Notes under the pieces: generated by a model
The model's database searches: none
What the model was told of the DNA's origin: nothing
The model's input: only the letters and a program-made list of their open reading frames with translations
Made by a program: the position numbers and the translations under genes
Origin: Pseudomonas xantholysinigenes
Lineage (GTDB): Bacteria; Pseudomonadota; Gammaproteobacteria; Pseudomonadales; Pseudomonadaceae
Assembly (NCBI RefSeq): GCF_014268885.2
Contig: NZ_CP077095.1
Location: 4,309,001 to 4,373,000 of the forward strand
Length of the DNA stretch: 64,000 nucleotides
Reading direction: 5' to 3'
Shown: positions 45,663 through 54,508 of the stretch, one piece after another
How positions within the stretch are numbered: position 1 is the first letter of the stretch
Layout: every line of letters begins with the position of its first letter

Positions 45663-47614
45663 CACCAGTCACCGCCTTCTAGGCGCGCACGGCTGGCGGG
45701 GAACACCTGCAACAGTGGCAGCCCCTCGGCCAGGGCCGGCACCTTGAGCGGGGTGTTCTGCTGCAGGCTCTGGTACTTCTGCTGGCTCAGGCCGGCCAGG
45801 CTCTCGCCGTCGCGCAGGATGCGCGGGCGGATGAACACCATCAGGTTCTGCTTGGTGTTCTTGCTGGCGTCGGAGCGGAACAGCCGGCCCAGGTAGGGAA
45901 TATCGCCGAGCAACGGCACACGCTGGTTGCTGGTGGCAAGCTCGTCGCTGATCAGCCCGCCGAGGATCACCAGGCCGTTGTCCTCGACCATCACCTTGGT
46001 CTTGATCTCGCGCTTGTTGGTGATCACATCGCTGGCGGCGCTGGAGTCGGCGATCGACGACACCTCCTGGACGATGTCCAGGCGCACGCTGTTGTCGATG
46101 TTGACCTGCGGCTTGATGCGCAACTTCACCCCGACTTCCTTGCGCTCGATGGTCTGGTAGGGGTTGGCGTTGTTCTGGGTGACGGAGCCGGTGACGAAGG
46201 GCACCTCCTGGCCGACCAGGATCGATGCCTCGGCGTTGTCCAGGGTCAGCAGGGTCGGCGTGGACAGCAGGTTGAAACCACTCTTGCCCTTGAGCGCGTT
46301 GACCAGCATGGCGAAGTTAAAACCGCCCCCGAAGTGGCCGATGCCAGCGGTGGCGCCGGAGGTGGCCGAGAGCAGCTTGCCGAGTTTTTCGTTGTCGCCG
46401 CTGCTGGCGGCCCCGGCGATGCTGGCGATGTTCACCCCGTTGCTGCCGAAATTGACGATGCCGGCGCCGAACTTTTCGTCGGCGAACAGCCACTGCACCC
46501 CCAGCTCCTGGGCGCTGCTGTCGGACACCTCGGCGATGATCGCCTCGACCACCACCTGCGCCCGACGGATATCCAACTGCTCGACAATGCTGCGATAAGC
46601 CGCCAGCTCGCTGTCCGGGCCGACCATCACCACCGCGTTGGTGCCCTCCTCGTACTCCAGGCGAATACCCGAGTCGCTGGCCGCCTGCACCGGCGCCTCC
46701 TTGTTTTCGCCCTCGGCGGCCGGCACCGTGCCAGCCTGGCTCAGGCCGCGCAGCACCTTGACCACTTCGGCGGCGTTGGCATGGCGCAGGTAGATGACCT
46801 GGGTGTTGCTGCTGCGCAGGTTGTCGCTGGGCCGGTCGAGCTGGGCCAACAGCGCCCGCACCCGCTCACGGCTGTCGGCACTGCCACGCACCAGCAGCGC
46901 GTTGCTGCGTGGGTCGGCGACCACTTGGGCGGCATCGCTGCCCTGCTCGCGGGCCAGCAACCGGGTCACCAGGCCAGCGGTGTCGGCGGCGCTGGCATGC
47001 TTGAGCGGCATCACCTGCAACGGCTCGTCGCTGACCTGGTCGAGCTGGCGCAACAGGCTGTCGATGCGCTCCAGGTTGCTGCGCCAGTCAGTGACCACCA
47101 GCAGGTTGGCCGCCGGGTACGGGGTGATCACCCCGACCCGCGGATCGATCAACGGTTTGAGAATACCGAGCATCTGCTCGCTGGCGGCGTTGCGCACATT
47201 GAACACTCGGGTGGCCACGCCGTCGCTGCCTTCAGCCTTTTTGCCCGCGGTTTCCACCGGCACCGGCTCCAACCGCGCGGCCTGGTCGGGGACGATCTTC
47301 ACGCTGCCATTGGGCAGGTCCACCGCGGCGAAGCCCTGGGCACGTAACTGGGCGAGGAAGATGTCGTAGATGGCATCGGCGTCGTGGCGATCGACCGTGC
47401 GCACGGTGACCTTGCCCTGCACCCGCGGGTCGACGATGAAGGTGGTGCCGGTGATGCGCGACACACTGTCGATGAACTCACCGAGCTCGGTGTCGACGAA
47501 GTTCACCTCGTACAGCGGCGTGCCATCGTCGGCGAACACCTCCGGCTCTTCGGCCTGGACCAGGGATACGCCGAACATCAACAGCCCGGCCAGACAGTAC
47601 CTTGCGATCATCAT
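45662..47614 (-). CDS. gspD: Type II secretion outer-membrane secretin GspD
   Basis: 650 residues with signal peptide (cleavage after VQA, residue 21), N0 domain (NFVDTELGEFIDSVSRITGT), repeated N1-N3 domains (VMPLKHASAADTAGLVTRLL; VIYLRHANAAEVVKVLRGL) and the secretin core: LLSTPTLLTLDNAEASILVG, QEVPFVTGS, VMVEDNGLVILGGLISDE, VPLLGDIPYLGRLFRS. Forms the outer-membrane channel. Confidence 0.96.
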   Translation of the reverse strand: MMIARYCLAGLLMFGVSLVQAEEPEVFADDGTPLYEVNFVDTELGEFIDSVSRITGTTFIVDPRVQGKVTVRTVDRHDADAIYDIFLAQLRAQGFAAVDLPNGSVKIVPDQAARLEPVPVETAGKKAEGSDGVATRVFNVRNAASEQMLGILKPLIDPRVGVITPYPAANLLVVTDWRSNLERIDSLLRQLDQVSDEPLQVMPLKHASAADTAGLVTRLLAREQGSDAAQVVADPRSNALLVRGSADSRERVRALLAQLDRPSDNLRSSNTQVIYLRHANAAEVVKVLRGLSQAGTVPAAEGENKEAPVQAASDSGIRLEYEEGTNAVVMVGPDSELAAYRSIVEQLDIRRAQVVVEAIIAEVSDSSAQELGVQWLFADEKFGAGIVNFGSNGVNIASIAGAASSGDNEKLGKLLSATSGATAGIGHFGGGFNFAMLVNALKGKSGFNLLSTPTLLTLDNAEASILVGQEVPFVTGSVTQNNANPYQTIERKEVGVKLRIKPQVNIDNSVRLDIVQEVSSIADSSAASDVITNKREIKTKVMVEDNGLVILGGLISDELATSNQRVPLLGDIPYLGRLFRSDASKNTKQNLMVFIRPRILRDGESLAGLSQQKYQSLQQNTPLKVPALAEGLPLLQVFPASRARLEGGDW

Positions 47615-48034
47615 TCATCCTTGGCGCTTGAAGCCGGTCACGGCGGGGCGCGGCGGCCAGGGCAGGCGCTCGCGCCGGCCGTTGTTGTCGAAAACCAGGC
47701 CATCGCCGTCGATGTCCTGCAGCACGATGCCCGGCGCCAAACGCTGGCCACGGCCAAGGGTGCGCACCTGCTGGCCGTGGCGCAGCACCACCACGCTGGC
47801 CGACAGCGGCTGGGCCTTGAGCCCGCCCAGGTAGACCAGGGGCAATCGGGTGAGCGGGATACGGCCATCGTCCAGCGGTGCCTGCCAGTGCTCGACCAGC
47901 AAGCCGGGCAATGCTGACGGCACCGGCAAAGGCGCGCTGGCCGGCTGTGGCTGGCGGCTGAGCAGCAGCATGCACTGCGCCGCCAGCCAGCCAGCCAGGG
48001 TCAGCAGGGCGAAGCTGAACAGCCGCGAGGTCAC
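47615..48034 (-). CDS. gspC: GspC-like type II secretion protein, short form
   Basis: 139 residues from GTG 48034: membrane segment (LFSFALLTLAGWLAAQCMLL) and an HR domain (LTRLPLVYLGGLKAQPLSAS, GQRLAPGIVLQDIDGDGLVF) that contacts the secretin N0 domain. There is no room for the C-terminal PDZ or coiled-coil domain seen in longer GspC. The start overlaps the upstream stop by 4 bp (GTGA). Confidence 0.82.
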   Translation of the reverse strand: MTSRLFSFALLTLAGWLAAQCMLLLSRQPQPASAPLPVPSALPGLLVEHWQAPLDDGRIPLTRLPLVYLGGLKAQPLSASVVVLRHGQQVRTLGRGQRLAPGIVLQDIDGDGLVFDNNGRRERLPWPPRPAVTGFKRQG

Positions 48035-49677
48035 GCGGCCACCTGGTGCGGGTGCCAGCCGGGGTGCCCCTGCACGTAGCGCACGGCTGGCAGTTGCAAG
48101 GGCGCCAAGGCCCAGCCCGGAGTCTGTCGGCTCAGCCAGGCTTCCAACGTCTGCCACAGCGGCGCACCGGCCTGGGCATCGAAGTGCAGGCCGAAGGTAC
48201 GGCACAGCCCTTCGACCGGTTGCAGGCCGATGATGCGTTTGCCGTTGGGGCTGTAGCTCACCTGCCAATCCTGGCTTTGCCAGCGCGGCAGGTCCTGGCT
48301 GTTATCCAGCAGCAACGGGTCGCCGAACAACTGCTCGGCGGCGTTCTCCAGCACCTGCTCGACCTGGCGCGCCGGGGCCTCGACCACCGGGGCGGCGTAA
48401 CCACCAGTCAGGCTGATCAGGTGTTCGCGGGTGATCGGCTGGCCGGCTTGCAGAGGGTAGTCGTAACGCAGGCCGGGCAACAGCACCGGCATGCTGGAGT
48501 CATCGGCCAGGGCCTGATGCAGCAGGCGGTCCCAACTGCCGCCACGGGTATCGCGGCGCCACAGCGCCTCGGGAGCGTGCGCCAACGGCTGGTCGAGCCA
48601 GGCGGCATGGCCACTGCGTTGGCGTTGCAGCTCGCCACGCAACTGACTGGCGCGAGCCATCGCCTGAGGCCCGAGGCTGTGCTCGAAGGCCGGGAAGAAG
48701 CGCGCCTCGAACTGCCACTGATCACCCGCCTGGCGACAGCGCAGGCGAAACGCGCCGCTGGCCCGGCAGCCAGCGAACAGTACCGGCACTCGGCGACCGC
48801 TGGCCTGGGTGGCCTGCACGGGCGCCGGCCACAGGTCCTGGCCACGGGCACACAACAGCACATCCACCTCCGGCACGCGCTCGGCCAGCCACAGCCCAGG
48901 GCCGGTGCCGACATCCGCCAGCGCCACCACCAGGTCGGCCTCGCGCCGGGCTTGCTCGAAGCTCGGTTGCAGGGATTGGTACCACTGTTTGAGCGAAGCT
49001 TTCTGGTCCTGGGCATAAGGGTCGGTGACGCCGACCACGGCGATCCGCACGCCGCCGCGCTGGAATACTTTAAGCCCCTCGACCCCCAATGCCTTGGCCT
49101 GGCCATCGGCCAAGCCGGCGCCGAGGGTAATAGAACAAGACTGGCGATAAAGCCCGGTACTGCGCTGCGGCCACAACACCCGCTCGTCACTGCTGACCCG
49201 CACCTCGCTGCCGAGCAACTGGCTGCCCTGCACACCGCTTTCACCCTGGGTGAGATAGGCCAGGCCGCTGCCATTCCAGCACTGGCCATTTTCCAGGGTC
49301 AGGTATTGCTCGCGGCCTGCCTCGAGCCGCAGTTGCTCGAGCAGCGCCGCCAATACCGCATACCCACCGGTGCGGGCTTGCCCGGCAAGGCCGGCATCGA
49401 GCAGCGGCGCCAGCTCGGGCTGCCCGGCACTGGCGTTCGGCCCGCTCATCCACGGCGCGCGGCCCAGGTGGCTGACCGGCCCCAAACGCGTCGCCGGTAC
49501 CACCGCCAGGCCCGGCTGGCGGGCATCGAGGGTATCGGCGACATACAGCAGGTCCACCGCCCGCTCGCCGCCACCGCGGGGCATGGGCAAGGCCGAGCAG
49601 GCGCCGAGCAACGGTGCCAAGGCACCGACACCCATCCAGCTGATCACTTCGCGCCTGCTCGCCATCGACTCCGCCAT
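48031..49677 (-). CDS. Tat-type lipoprotein of the SoxB/5'-nucleotidase fold, catalytic motifs lost
   Basis: 548 residues (or 544 from ATG 49665). The N-terminus ASRREVISWMGVGALAPLLG then AC (Cys27) combines a twin-arginine motif with a lipobox. The body follows SoxB/UshA layout, but the metallophosphatase ligands are altered. Motif DxH reads ADTL (48-50), GGDTW-like reads ENGQCW (129-134), the SHNG-type segment reads ADVG (254-257) and GHTH reads CARGQ (276-280). The C-terminal 5'-nucleotidase domain (LISLTGGYAAPVV, VSYSPNGKRIIGL) is kept. First gene of the gsp operon; a Pho box lies about 40 bp upstream. In P. putida, phosphatases encoded beside the Xcp T2SS are secreted under phosphate limitation; this may be the counterpart of one of them. 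A catalytic role is doubtful. Confidence 0.72.
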   Translation of the reverse strand: MAESMASRREVISWMGVGALAPLLGACSALPMPRGGGERAVDLLYVADTLDARQPGLAVVPATRLGPVSHLGRAPWMSGPNASAGQPELAPLLDAGLAGQARTGGYAVLAALLEQLRLEAGREQYLTLENGQCWNGSGLAYLTQGESGVQGSQLLGSEVRVSSDERVLWPQRSTGLYRQSCSITLGAGLADGQAKALGVEGLKVFQRGGVRIAVVGVTDPYAQDQKASLKQWYQSLQPSFEQARREADLVVALADVGTGPGLWLAERVPEVDVLLCARGQDLWPAPVQATQASGRRVPVLFAGCRASGAFRLRCRQAGDQWQFEARFFPAFEHSLGPQAMARASQLRGELQRQRSGHAAWLDQPLAHAPEALWRRDTRGGSWDRLLHQALADDSSMPVLLPGLRYDYPLQAGQPITREHLISLTGGYAAPVVEAPARQVEQVLENAAEQLFGDPLLLDNSQDLPRWQSQDWQVSYSPNGKRIIGLQPVEGLCRTFGLHFDAQAGAPLWQTLEAWLSRQTPGWALAPLQLPAVRYVQGHPGWHPHQVAA

Positions 49678-49715
49678 CCCTGTTCTCGTTGGGCTCCGGA
49701 TATTGCGGCGCTTGC

Positions 49716-49733
49716 GTGACAGTTTGATGGCAG
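49716..49733 (-). promoter_or_regulatory. Pho box upstream of the gsp operon
   Basis: On the minus strand CTGCCAT-CAAA-CTGTCAC matches the PhoB consensus CTGTCAT-N4-CTGTCAC at 13 of 14 half-site positions. About 10 bp downstream lies CAATAT as a poor -10. It ends 39 bp before the start of the SoxB-like gene. Confidence 0.8.
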
Positions 49734-49811
49734 AAAACCGACGGTAATTCCAAAAGCAACTTGATTAAGCCTTTAGTAATAGCCGTGAGTTTTAAACGCG
49801 CGTTAACAATT

Positions 49812-49829
49812 CTGACAATCAATCATCAT
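49812..49829 (+). promoter_or_regulatory. Candidate weak Pho box upstream of phoX
   Basis: CTGACAA-TCAA-TCATCAT on the plus strand resembles two PhoB half-sites (the first 5 of 7, the second weaker), followed 10 bp later by TACAGT as a possible -10. It ends 54 bp before the phoX start. The strong box at 49716-49733 may serve both directions instead. Confidence 0.4.
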
Positions 49830-49883
49830 ACTTGCCGTCTACAGTCGCGGTTTCCTTCAACTCAGCCAAAAAAGGACACCCTG

Positions 49884-51935
49884 ATGAGTCGAGACAGCGG
49901 CGATAACCTGGACCGCAACCCGAGCGGCAACCTGCCGATGGCCAGCGTCATGGACGCCTACCTGAGCCGTCGCGCCGTGGTCCGCGGCAGCCTCGGCGCC
50001 GCCATCGCCATGATCGCCGGTACCGGCCTGAGCGGTTGCTTTGACGGCGGCGGCGGCTCCAACCACGACGACCCGGCACCGCCCACCACGCCGGAGAAAC
50101 CCAAACTCAAGCTGGGCTTCAACTCGATCACCGGCTCGCGCACCGACGCCTGCGTGGTCGCCACCGGCTACAGCGCCTACGTCCTGGCGCCCTGGGGCAC
50201 GCCGCTGAACGCCACCGCCAACCCGTGGAAGGCCGACGGCAGCAACACCTCCACCGACCAGGCCAACGCCATGGGCATGCACCATGACGGCATGCACTTC
50301 TTCCCCATCAACGGCAGCTCCAGCGACGGCCTGCTGGCGATCAACTTCGAGTACATCGACACCGCCGCCCTGCACCCGAGCGGGCCCACCACCGTCGCCG
50401 GCAAGCGCCCGGTCGAGGAGGTGCGCAAGGAGATCAACGCCCACGGCGCCGGCGTGGTGCGCATCAGCAAGGTCGCCGGGCGCTGGCAGGTGGTCGACAA
50501 CGACCCGCTCAATCGCCGCTTCACCACCGTCTCGCTGATGGATATCGCCGGCCCCATGCGCGGCACCGACCACGTCAAGACCAAGTTCTCGCCCACCGGC
50601 ACCCAGTGCCGCGGCACCAACAACAACTGCGGCAACGGCTACACCCCGTGGGGCACCTACCTGACTTGCGAGGAGAACTGGCCCGGCATCTTCGTCAACA
50701 AAGGCACGCGCCCGGCCAACCAGGTGCGCATCGGCGTGTCCAGCAGCAGTGGCCAGTACAAATGGGAGACAGCCGCCGGTGACGCCAGCGAAGTGGCCGG
50801 CGAATTCGCCCGCTTCGACATCACCCCCACCGGCGCCAGCGCCACCGACGACTTCCGCAACGAAGCCAGCACCTACGGCTACATCGTCGAGATCGACCCC
50901 TACAACGCCGCCACCCTGGCCGTGAAGCGCACCGCCCTGGGCCGCTTCCGCCACGAAGGCTGCTGCCCGGGCCTGCCGGTGGCCGGCAAGCCGCTGGTCT
51001 GGTACACCGGCGACGACTCCAACAACGAGTACCTGTACAAGTTCGTCTCCGACGCGCTGTGGGACCCGGCCGACGCCAACCCGGCCGACCGCCTGGCCAC
51101 CGGCGCCAAGTACCTGGACAAAGGCAAACTGTACGTGGCCCGCTTCGACGCCAACGGCACGGGTGTCTGGCTGCTGCTCGACGTCGCCACCGCGACCACC
51201 GCTGGCAGCACCCTGGGCGCCCAGTTCGGCGACCTGCCGGGGATCATCCTCAACACCCGCGGCGCCGCCGACGCCGTGGGTGCCACGCCCATGGATCGCC
51301 CGGAGTGGACCGCCGTCAACCCGCTCAACGGCGACGTCTACCTGACCCTGACCAACAACAGCGCGCGCACCGCCGCCAAGGTCGACGCGGCCAACCCGCG
51401 CGGGCCGAACCGCCACGGCCATATCATTCGCTGGCACGACAGCGCCGACCACAAGACCTTCACCTGGGACATCTTCGTGTTCGGTGCCAACGCCGCTGGC
51501 ACCCCGGACATCAACCGCTCGGGCCTGACCGAACTGAACCAGTTCGCCAGCCCCGACGGCATGAGCTTCGATAGCCGTGGCGTGCTGTGGTTCGAGACCG
51601 ACAACGGCGAAGCCACCTTGACCAGCTATACCAACGATCAGTTGCTGGCGGTGATCCCCACCGACCTGGTGGATGCCAACGGCAAGCAGATCCCGATCAA
51701 CGCCACCAACCAGGTGGACCTGCGCCGCTTCTTCGTCGGGCCGAATGGTTGCGAGGTGACGGGCATTACCTTCACCCCAGACAACAAGACGCTATTCGTC
51801 AACATCCAGCACCCGGACAACTGGCCGAGCACCGACAAGGCCACCGACGTCACGCCGGCCGGCAGCTCGGTGCGGCCACGTTCGTCGACCGTGGTGATCC
51901 AGCGTAACGATGGCGGGGAGATCGGCACCGCCTGA
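49884..51935 (+). CDS. phoX: PhoX-family alkaline phosphatase (DUF839), Tat lipoprotein
   Basis: 683 residues. Twin-arginine motif SRRAVVRGSLGAAIAMIAG, then a lipobox LSGC (Cys about 52) and a GGGG spacer, so it should be exported folded and lipidated. PhoX core: TPWGTYLTCEENWPGIFVN, GRFRHEGCC, WYTGDDSNNEYLYKFVSDAL, PEWTAVNPLNGDVYLTLTNN, SPDGMSFDSRGVLWFETDNG and GCEVTGITFTPDNKTLFVNI, with Glu/Asp/Cys residues that bind the Fe/Ca cofactor in this family. ATG 49884 follows AAAGGA. Divergent from the gsp operon, with tatABC and gspK downstream. Confidence 0.93.
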   Translation: MSRDSGDNLDRNPSGNLPMASVMDAYLSRRAVVRGSLGAAIAMIAGTGLSGCFDGGGGSNHDDPAPPTTPEKPKLKLGFNSITGSRTDACVVATGYSAYVLAPWGTPLNATANPWKADGSNTSTDQANAMGMHHDGMHFFPINGSSSDGLLAINFEYIDTAALHPSGPTTVAGKRPVEEVRKEINAHGAGVVRISKVAGRWQVVDNDPLNRRFTTVSLMDIAGPMRGTDHVKTKFSPTGTQCRGTNNNCGNGYTPWGTYLTCEENWPGIFVNKGTRPANQVRIGVSSSSGQYKWETAAGDASEVAGEFARFDITPTGASATDDFRNEASTYGYIVEIDPYNAATLAVKRTALGRFRHEGCCPGLPVAGKPLVWYTGDDSNNEYLYKFVSDALWDPADANPADRLATGAKYLDKGKLYVARFDANGTGVWLLLDVATATTAGSTLGAQFGDLPGIILNTRGAADAVGATPMDRPEWTAVNPLNGDVYLTLTNNSARTAAKVDAANPRGPNRHGHIIRWHDSADHKTFTWDIFVFGANAAGTPDINRSGLTELNQFASPDGMSFDSRGVLWFETDNGEATLTSYTNDQLLAVIPTDLVDANGKQIPINATNQVDLRRFFVGPNGCEVTGITFTPDNKTLFVNIQHPDNWPSTDKATDVTPAGSSVRPRSSTVVIQRNDGGEIGTA

Positions 51936-51974
51936 GCGACTGTCTTGCTCAACTGCTAAAGCTAGCGCGGTCGC

Positions 51975-52090
51975 TGTAGGAGCGGCCTTGCGTCGCGAAA
52001 GGGCTGCGCAGCAGCCCCGGCGATTTTGATGGTGGCTCAGTATCTGGGGCCGCTGCGCGCCCCTTTCGCGACGCAAGGCCGCTCCTACAC
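51975..52090 (+). repeat. REP pair in outward orientation (CGCAAGGCCGCTCCTAC class)
   Basis: GTAGGAGCGGCCTTGCGTCG at the left and CGACGCAAGGCCGCTCCTAC at the right enclose GGGCTGCGCAGCAGCCCC and GGGGCCGCTGCGCGCCCC. Here the conserved cores face outward, opposite to most other pairs in the window. It fills the convergent gap between phoX and gspK. Confidence 0.92.
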
Positions 52091-52117
52091 AGATTGCGCA
52101 TAGCCTGCGATTGCCTG

Positions 52118-53083
52118 CTACCAGGCCACCGGCTCCCGCCCCCTGACCCGCACCTGCTGCGCCGGCACCCGCGCATGCCACTGCACCACGCCCAGCGCCT
52201 CGATCTGGAACTGACTGCGCAACGTGCGCCCCTCCTCCTCGAACGACAGCTGCAACAAAAAATGCCCGCTGTTGAGCAACAACCCTTCGCTCAACCGGGC
52301 AAACGTCTCGTCATCCACGGCGCCCAAGGCCTGGCGCAACGCTGCCGCATCCACATACCCCGCCGCCGGCCGGCCGCTGATGATGCGGCTGAGCATCGAC
52401 CGCGAGAACCGCCCCTCGTACATCGCCTCCAGCAACGGCAAGTGCTCCAGCCCCAGGGCATTGGCATTGAGCCGCCAGCCCGTGGTCACGGGCAGCGCGC
52501 AGAGCATCCGGTAGCGCCCCTGCCGGCCACTGTCGGGCGCCAGCAGCAGGTTCAATTCGCTGCTGTCGAGCATCGGCTGGTTGGCCGCCAGGCGCGGCGG
52601 TTGCTGGCGCAGGTACTGGGCACTCTCGGCCCCCTGCAGGCGGGTATCGCTGTCGGCGTCCAACCAGTCGACCAAGGTATCGACCAGTTGCTCGGCGGCC
52701 ATGTCGCCTCCCAGTAGATAAAGCAATTGCCGCTCGGCCCGCGGGCCGTCCTCGCTCACCAAGGCATTGACGTTGAAGCAGCTGTGCTGGTCGACGACCC
52801 GCAACTGCGCCTTGCCGGCCCCAAAGTCATAAGCCAGCGCCTGCCCGCGCAGGGCCTGCCAGAACAGCGGGCTGGCACGCCATGCGGGATCGCGCAGGGC
52901 CTGGGAGGCATAGGCCAGGCCAGCCTGTTCCATGGCCCGCACCTGCACTCGCTGCTGCAGCAGGCGCAGCGCATCCACCTGGCGCCGGCCATCCTCCACC
53001 AGCCAGGCCAGCCCCGCCGCGAGCATCGCCACTGCCACCAGCACCATCAACAGTGCCGCGCCCTGTTGTTGCCTGCGCCCCAT
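52118..53083 (-). CDS. gspK: Minor pseudopilin GspK
   Basis: 321 residues. MGRRQQQG / AALLMVLVAVAMLAAGLAWL is a pseudopilin leader lacking Glu5, as usual for GspK. The body has SCFNVNALVSEDG, VDTLVDWLDADSDTRLQGAE and the helix-hairpin-like SSELNLLLAPDSG. Separated from its partner genes gspI-gspJ-gspL by phoX and the operon head. Start 53083 matches the leader; the frame extends upstream without similarity. Confidence 0.92.
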   Translation of the reverse strand: MGRRQQQGAALLMVLVAVAMLAAGLAWLVEDGRRQVDALRLLQQRVQVRAMEQAGLAYASQALRDPAWRASPLFWQALRGQALAYDFGAGKAQLRVVDQHSCFNVNALVSEDGPRAERQLLYLLGGDMAAEQLVDTLVDWLDADSDTRLQGAESAQYLRQQPPRLAANQPMLDSSELNLLLAPDSGRQGRYRMLCALPVTTGWRLNANALGLEHLPLLEAMYEGRFSRSMLSRIISGRPAAGYVDAAALRQALGAVDDETFARLSEGLLLNSGHFLLQLSFEEEGRTLRSQFQIEALGVVQWHARVPAQQVRVRGREPVAW

Positions 53084-53218
53084 CCTTGCCTTCCTGTCGC
53101 CGGTAAAAACGCCAGTCAACACGCCGGTTGTTGCAGGCACATGGCAGTCATGTGCCCGTCATCTGCGCAGGGCAGGATTGGCCTTCCCTTTTTATCGACC
53201 TGACAGGAGTTGTCTGAC

Positions 53219-53437
53219 ATGGGTGGCATCGGAATCTGGCAATTGGTGATTGTGCTGTTGATCGTCTTCCTGCTGTTCGGCACCAAGCGCCTCAAGGGGC
53301 TGGGCAGCGATGTGGGCGAGGCGATCCAGGGCTTTCGCAAGTCCATGGGGCCCAACACTGGCGAACCGGTCGCGCAGCAACAATCGCCCCAGAACAACCC
53401 GCCGCTGCAACAGGCGCAAACGGATCGCCAGGCCTGA
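53219..53437 (+). CDS. tatA: Twin-arginine translocase subunit TatA (second set)
   Basis: 72 residues: [20 protein letters not shown] membrane helix, [20 protein letters not shown] amphipathic helix with the FG(T)K hinge, Q-rich tail. ATG 53219 has AGGAG 9 nt upstream. First of tatABC next to a Tat substrate (phoX). Confidence 0.92.
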   Translation: MGGIGIWQLVIVLLIVFLLFGTKRLKGLGSDVGEAIQGFRKSMGPNTGEPVAQQQSPQNNPPLQQAQTDRQA

Positions 53438-53715
53438 TGTTCGAGATCGGCTTCACCGAACTGCTGCTGGTGGGCATCGTCGCCCTGCTGGTGCTCGGCC
53501 CCGAGCGCCTGCCGATGGCCGCGCGCGGCCTCGGCCGCGGCCTGGGCCAGGCGCGCCGGGCAATGAACGCGCTCAAGGCCCAGGTACAACGGGAAATCGA
53601 CATGCCCGCCCTGGACGCGGCACCGCTGCAACGCCTGGAACAGCAGATCCGCCAGGGCATCCAGCTCGACGCGGCGCCCGCCCATGATGCGGCCCCAGCC
53701 AAGGAGCAGGCCTGA
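53437..53715 (+). CDS. tatB: Twin-arginine translocase subunit TatB
   Basis: 92 residues: [20 protein letters not shown] then [20 protein letters not shown]. The GFTELL-GPERLP features mark TatB rather than TatA. Start overlaps the tatA stop by 1 nt (TGATG) and its own stop abuts tatC. Shorter than the usual ~140-residue TatB. Confidence 0.9.
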   Translation: MFEIGFTELLLVGIVALLVLGPERLPMAARGLGRGLGQARRAMNALKAQVQREIDMPALDAAPLQRLEQQIRQGIQLDAAPAHDAAPAKEQA

Positions 53716-54449
53716 TGTCGGTTGCCCTCGAACAACCGGGCCGCATGCCGCTGACCGAGCATCTGCGCGATCTGCGCAAGCGCCTGGTACGCTGCCTGCT
53801 ACTGATCGCACTGGTGTTCTGCGGTTTGTTCCCCTTCGCCCAGACGCTCTACACCTACATCTCCGAACCGCTGCGCCGCTACCTGCCCGAAGGCGCCAGC
53901 ATGATCGCCACCAGCGTCACCTCGCCGTTTCTGGCGCCGTTCAAGCTGACCGCAATGTGCGCGCTGTTCCTCGCCATGCCGCTGTTGCTGCACCAGGCCT
54001 GGGGCTTCATCGCCCCGGGGCTGTACCGCCGCGAGCGGCGCATCGCCCTGCCGTTGCTGCTGTCGAGCATCGTGCTGTTCTACGGCGGCATGGCGTTCGC
54101 GTTCTTCCTGGTGTTCCCGATGATGTTCGGCTTTTTCGCCAGCGTGACCCCGGAAGGGGTGGCGATGATGACCGATATCGGCTTGTACCTGGACTTCATC
54201 CTGGCGCTGTTTTTGGCGTTCGGCCTGGCCTTCGAGATCCCGGTGGCGACCTTCATCGTGGTCTGGGCGGGGTTGACCGACGTGGCCACCCTGCGGCGCA
54301 GCCGGCCCTATGTGATCGTCGGGTGTTTCGTGGTGGGGATGATCCTGACGCCGCCGGATGTGTTTTCCCAGACCATGCTGGCGGTGCCGATGTGGGTACT
54401 GTTCGAGGTGGGGTTGCTGGCGTGCGGGTGGGTGCGCCGGGCGGGGTAG
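53715..54449 (+). CDS. tatC: Twin-arginine translocase subunit TatC
   Basis: 244 residues, six membrane segments. MPLTEHLRDLRKRLVRCLLL contains the conserved HLxELRxR-type start; FLAPFKLTAMCALFLAMPLL, WGFIAPGLYRRERR and AFGLAFEIPVATFIVV (with the conserved F-E) complete the twin-arginine-peptide receptor. Confidence 0.93.
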   Translation: MSVALEQPGRMPLTEHLRDLRKRLVRCLLLIALVFCGLFPFAQTLYTYISEPLRRYLPEGASMIATSVTSPFLAPFKLTAMCALFLAMPLLLHQAWGFIAPGLYRRERRIALPLLLSSIVLFYGGMAFAFFLVFPMMFGFFASVTPEGVAMMTDIGLYLDFILALFLAFGLAFEIPVATFIVVWAGLTDVATLRRSRPYVIVGCFVVGMILTPPDVFSQTMLAVPMWVLFEVGLLACGWVRRAG

Positions 54450-54460
54450 ACCGATGGATT

Positions 54461-54504
54461 GCCGGGGCTGCCTTGTGCCGCGAAAGGGACGCAAAGCGGC
54501 CCCA
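54461..54504 (+). repeat. Single REP element after tatC
   Basis: CTTGTGCCGCGAAAGGGACG and GCAAAGCGGCCCC match one arm of the CAAGGCCGCTCC class; the partner is absent. Located in the 60-bp convergent gap between tatC and the DUF3077 gene. Confidence 0.75.
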
Positions 54505-54508
54505 GGTG

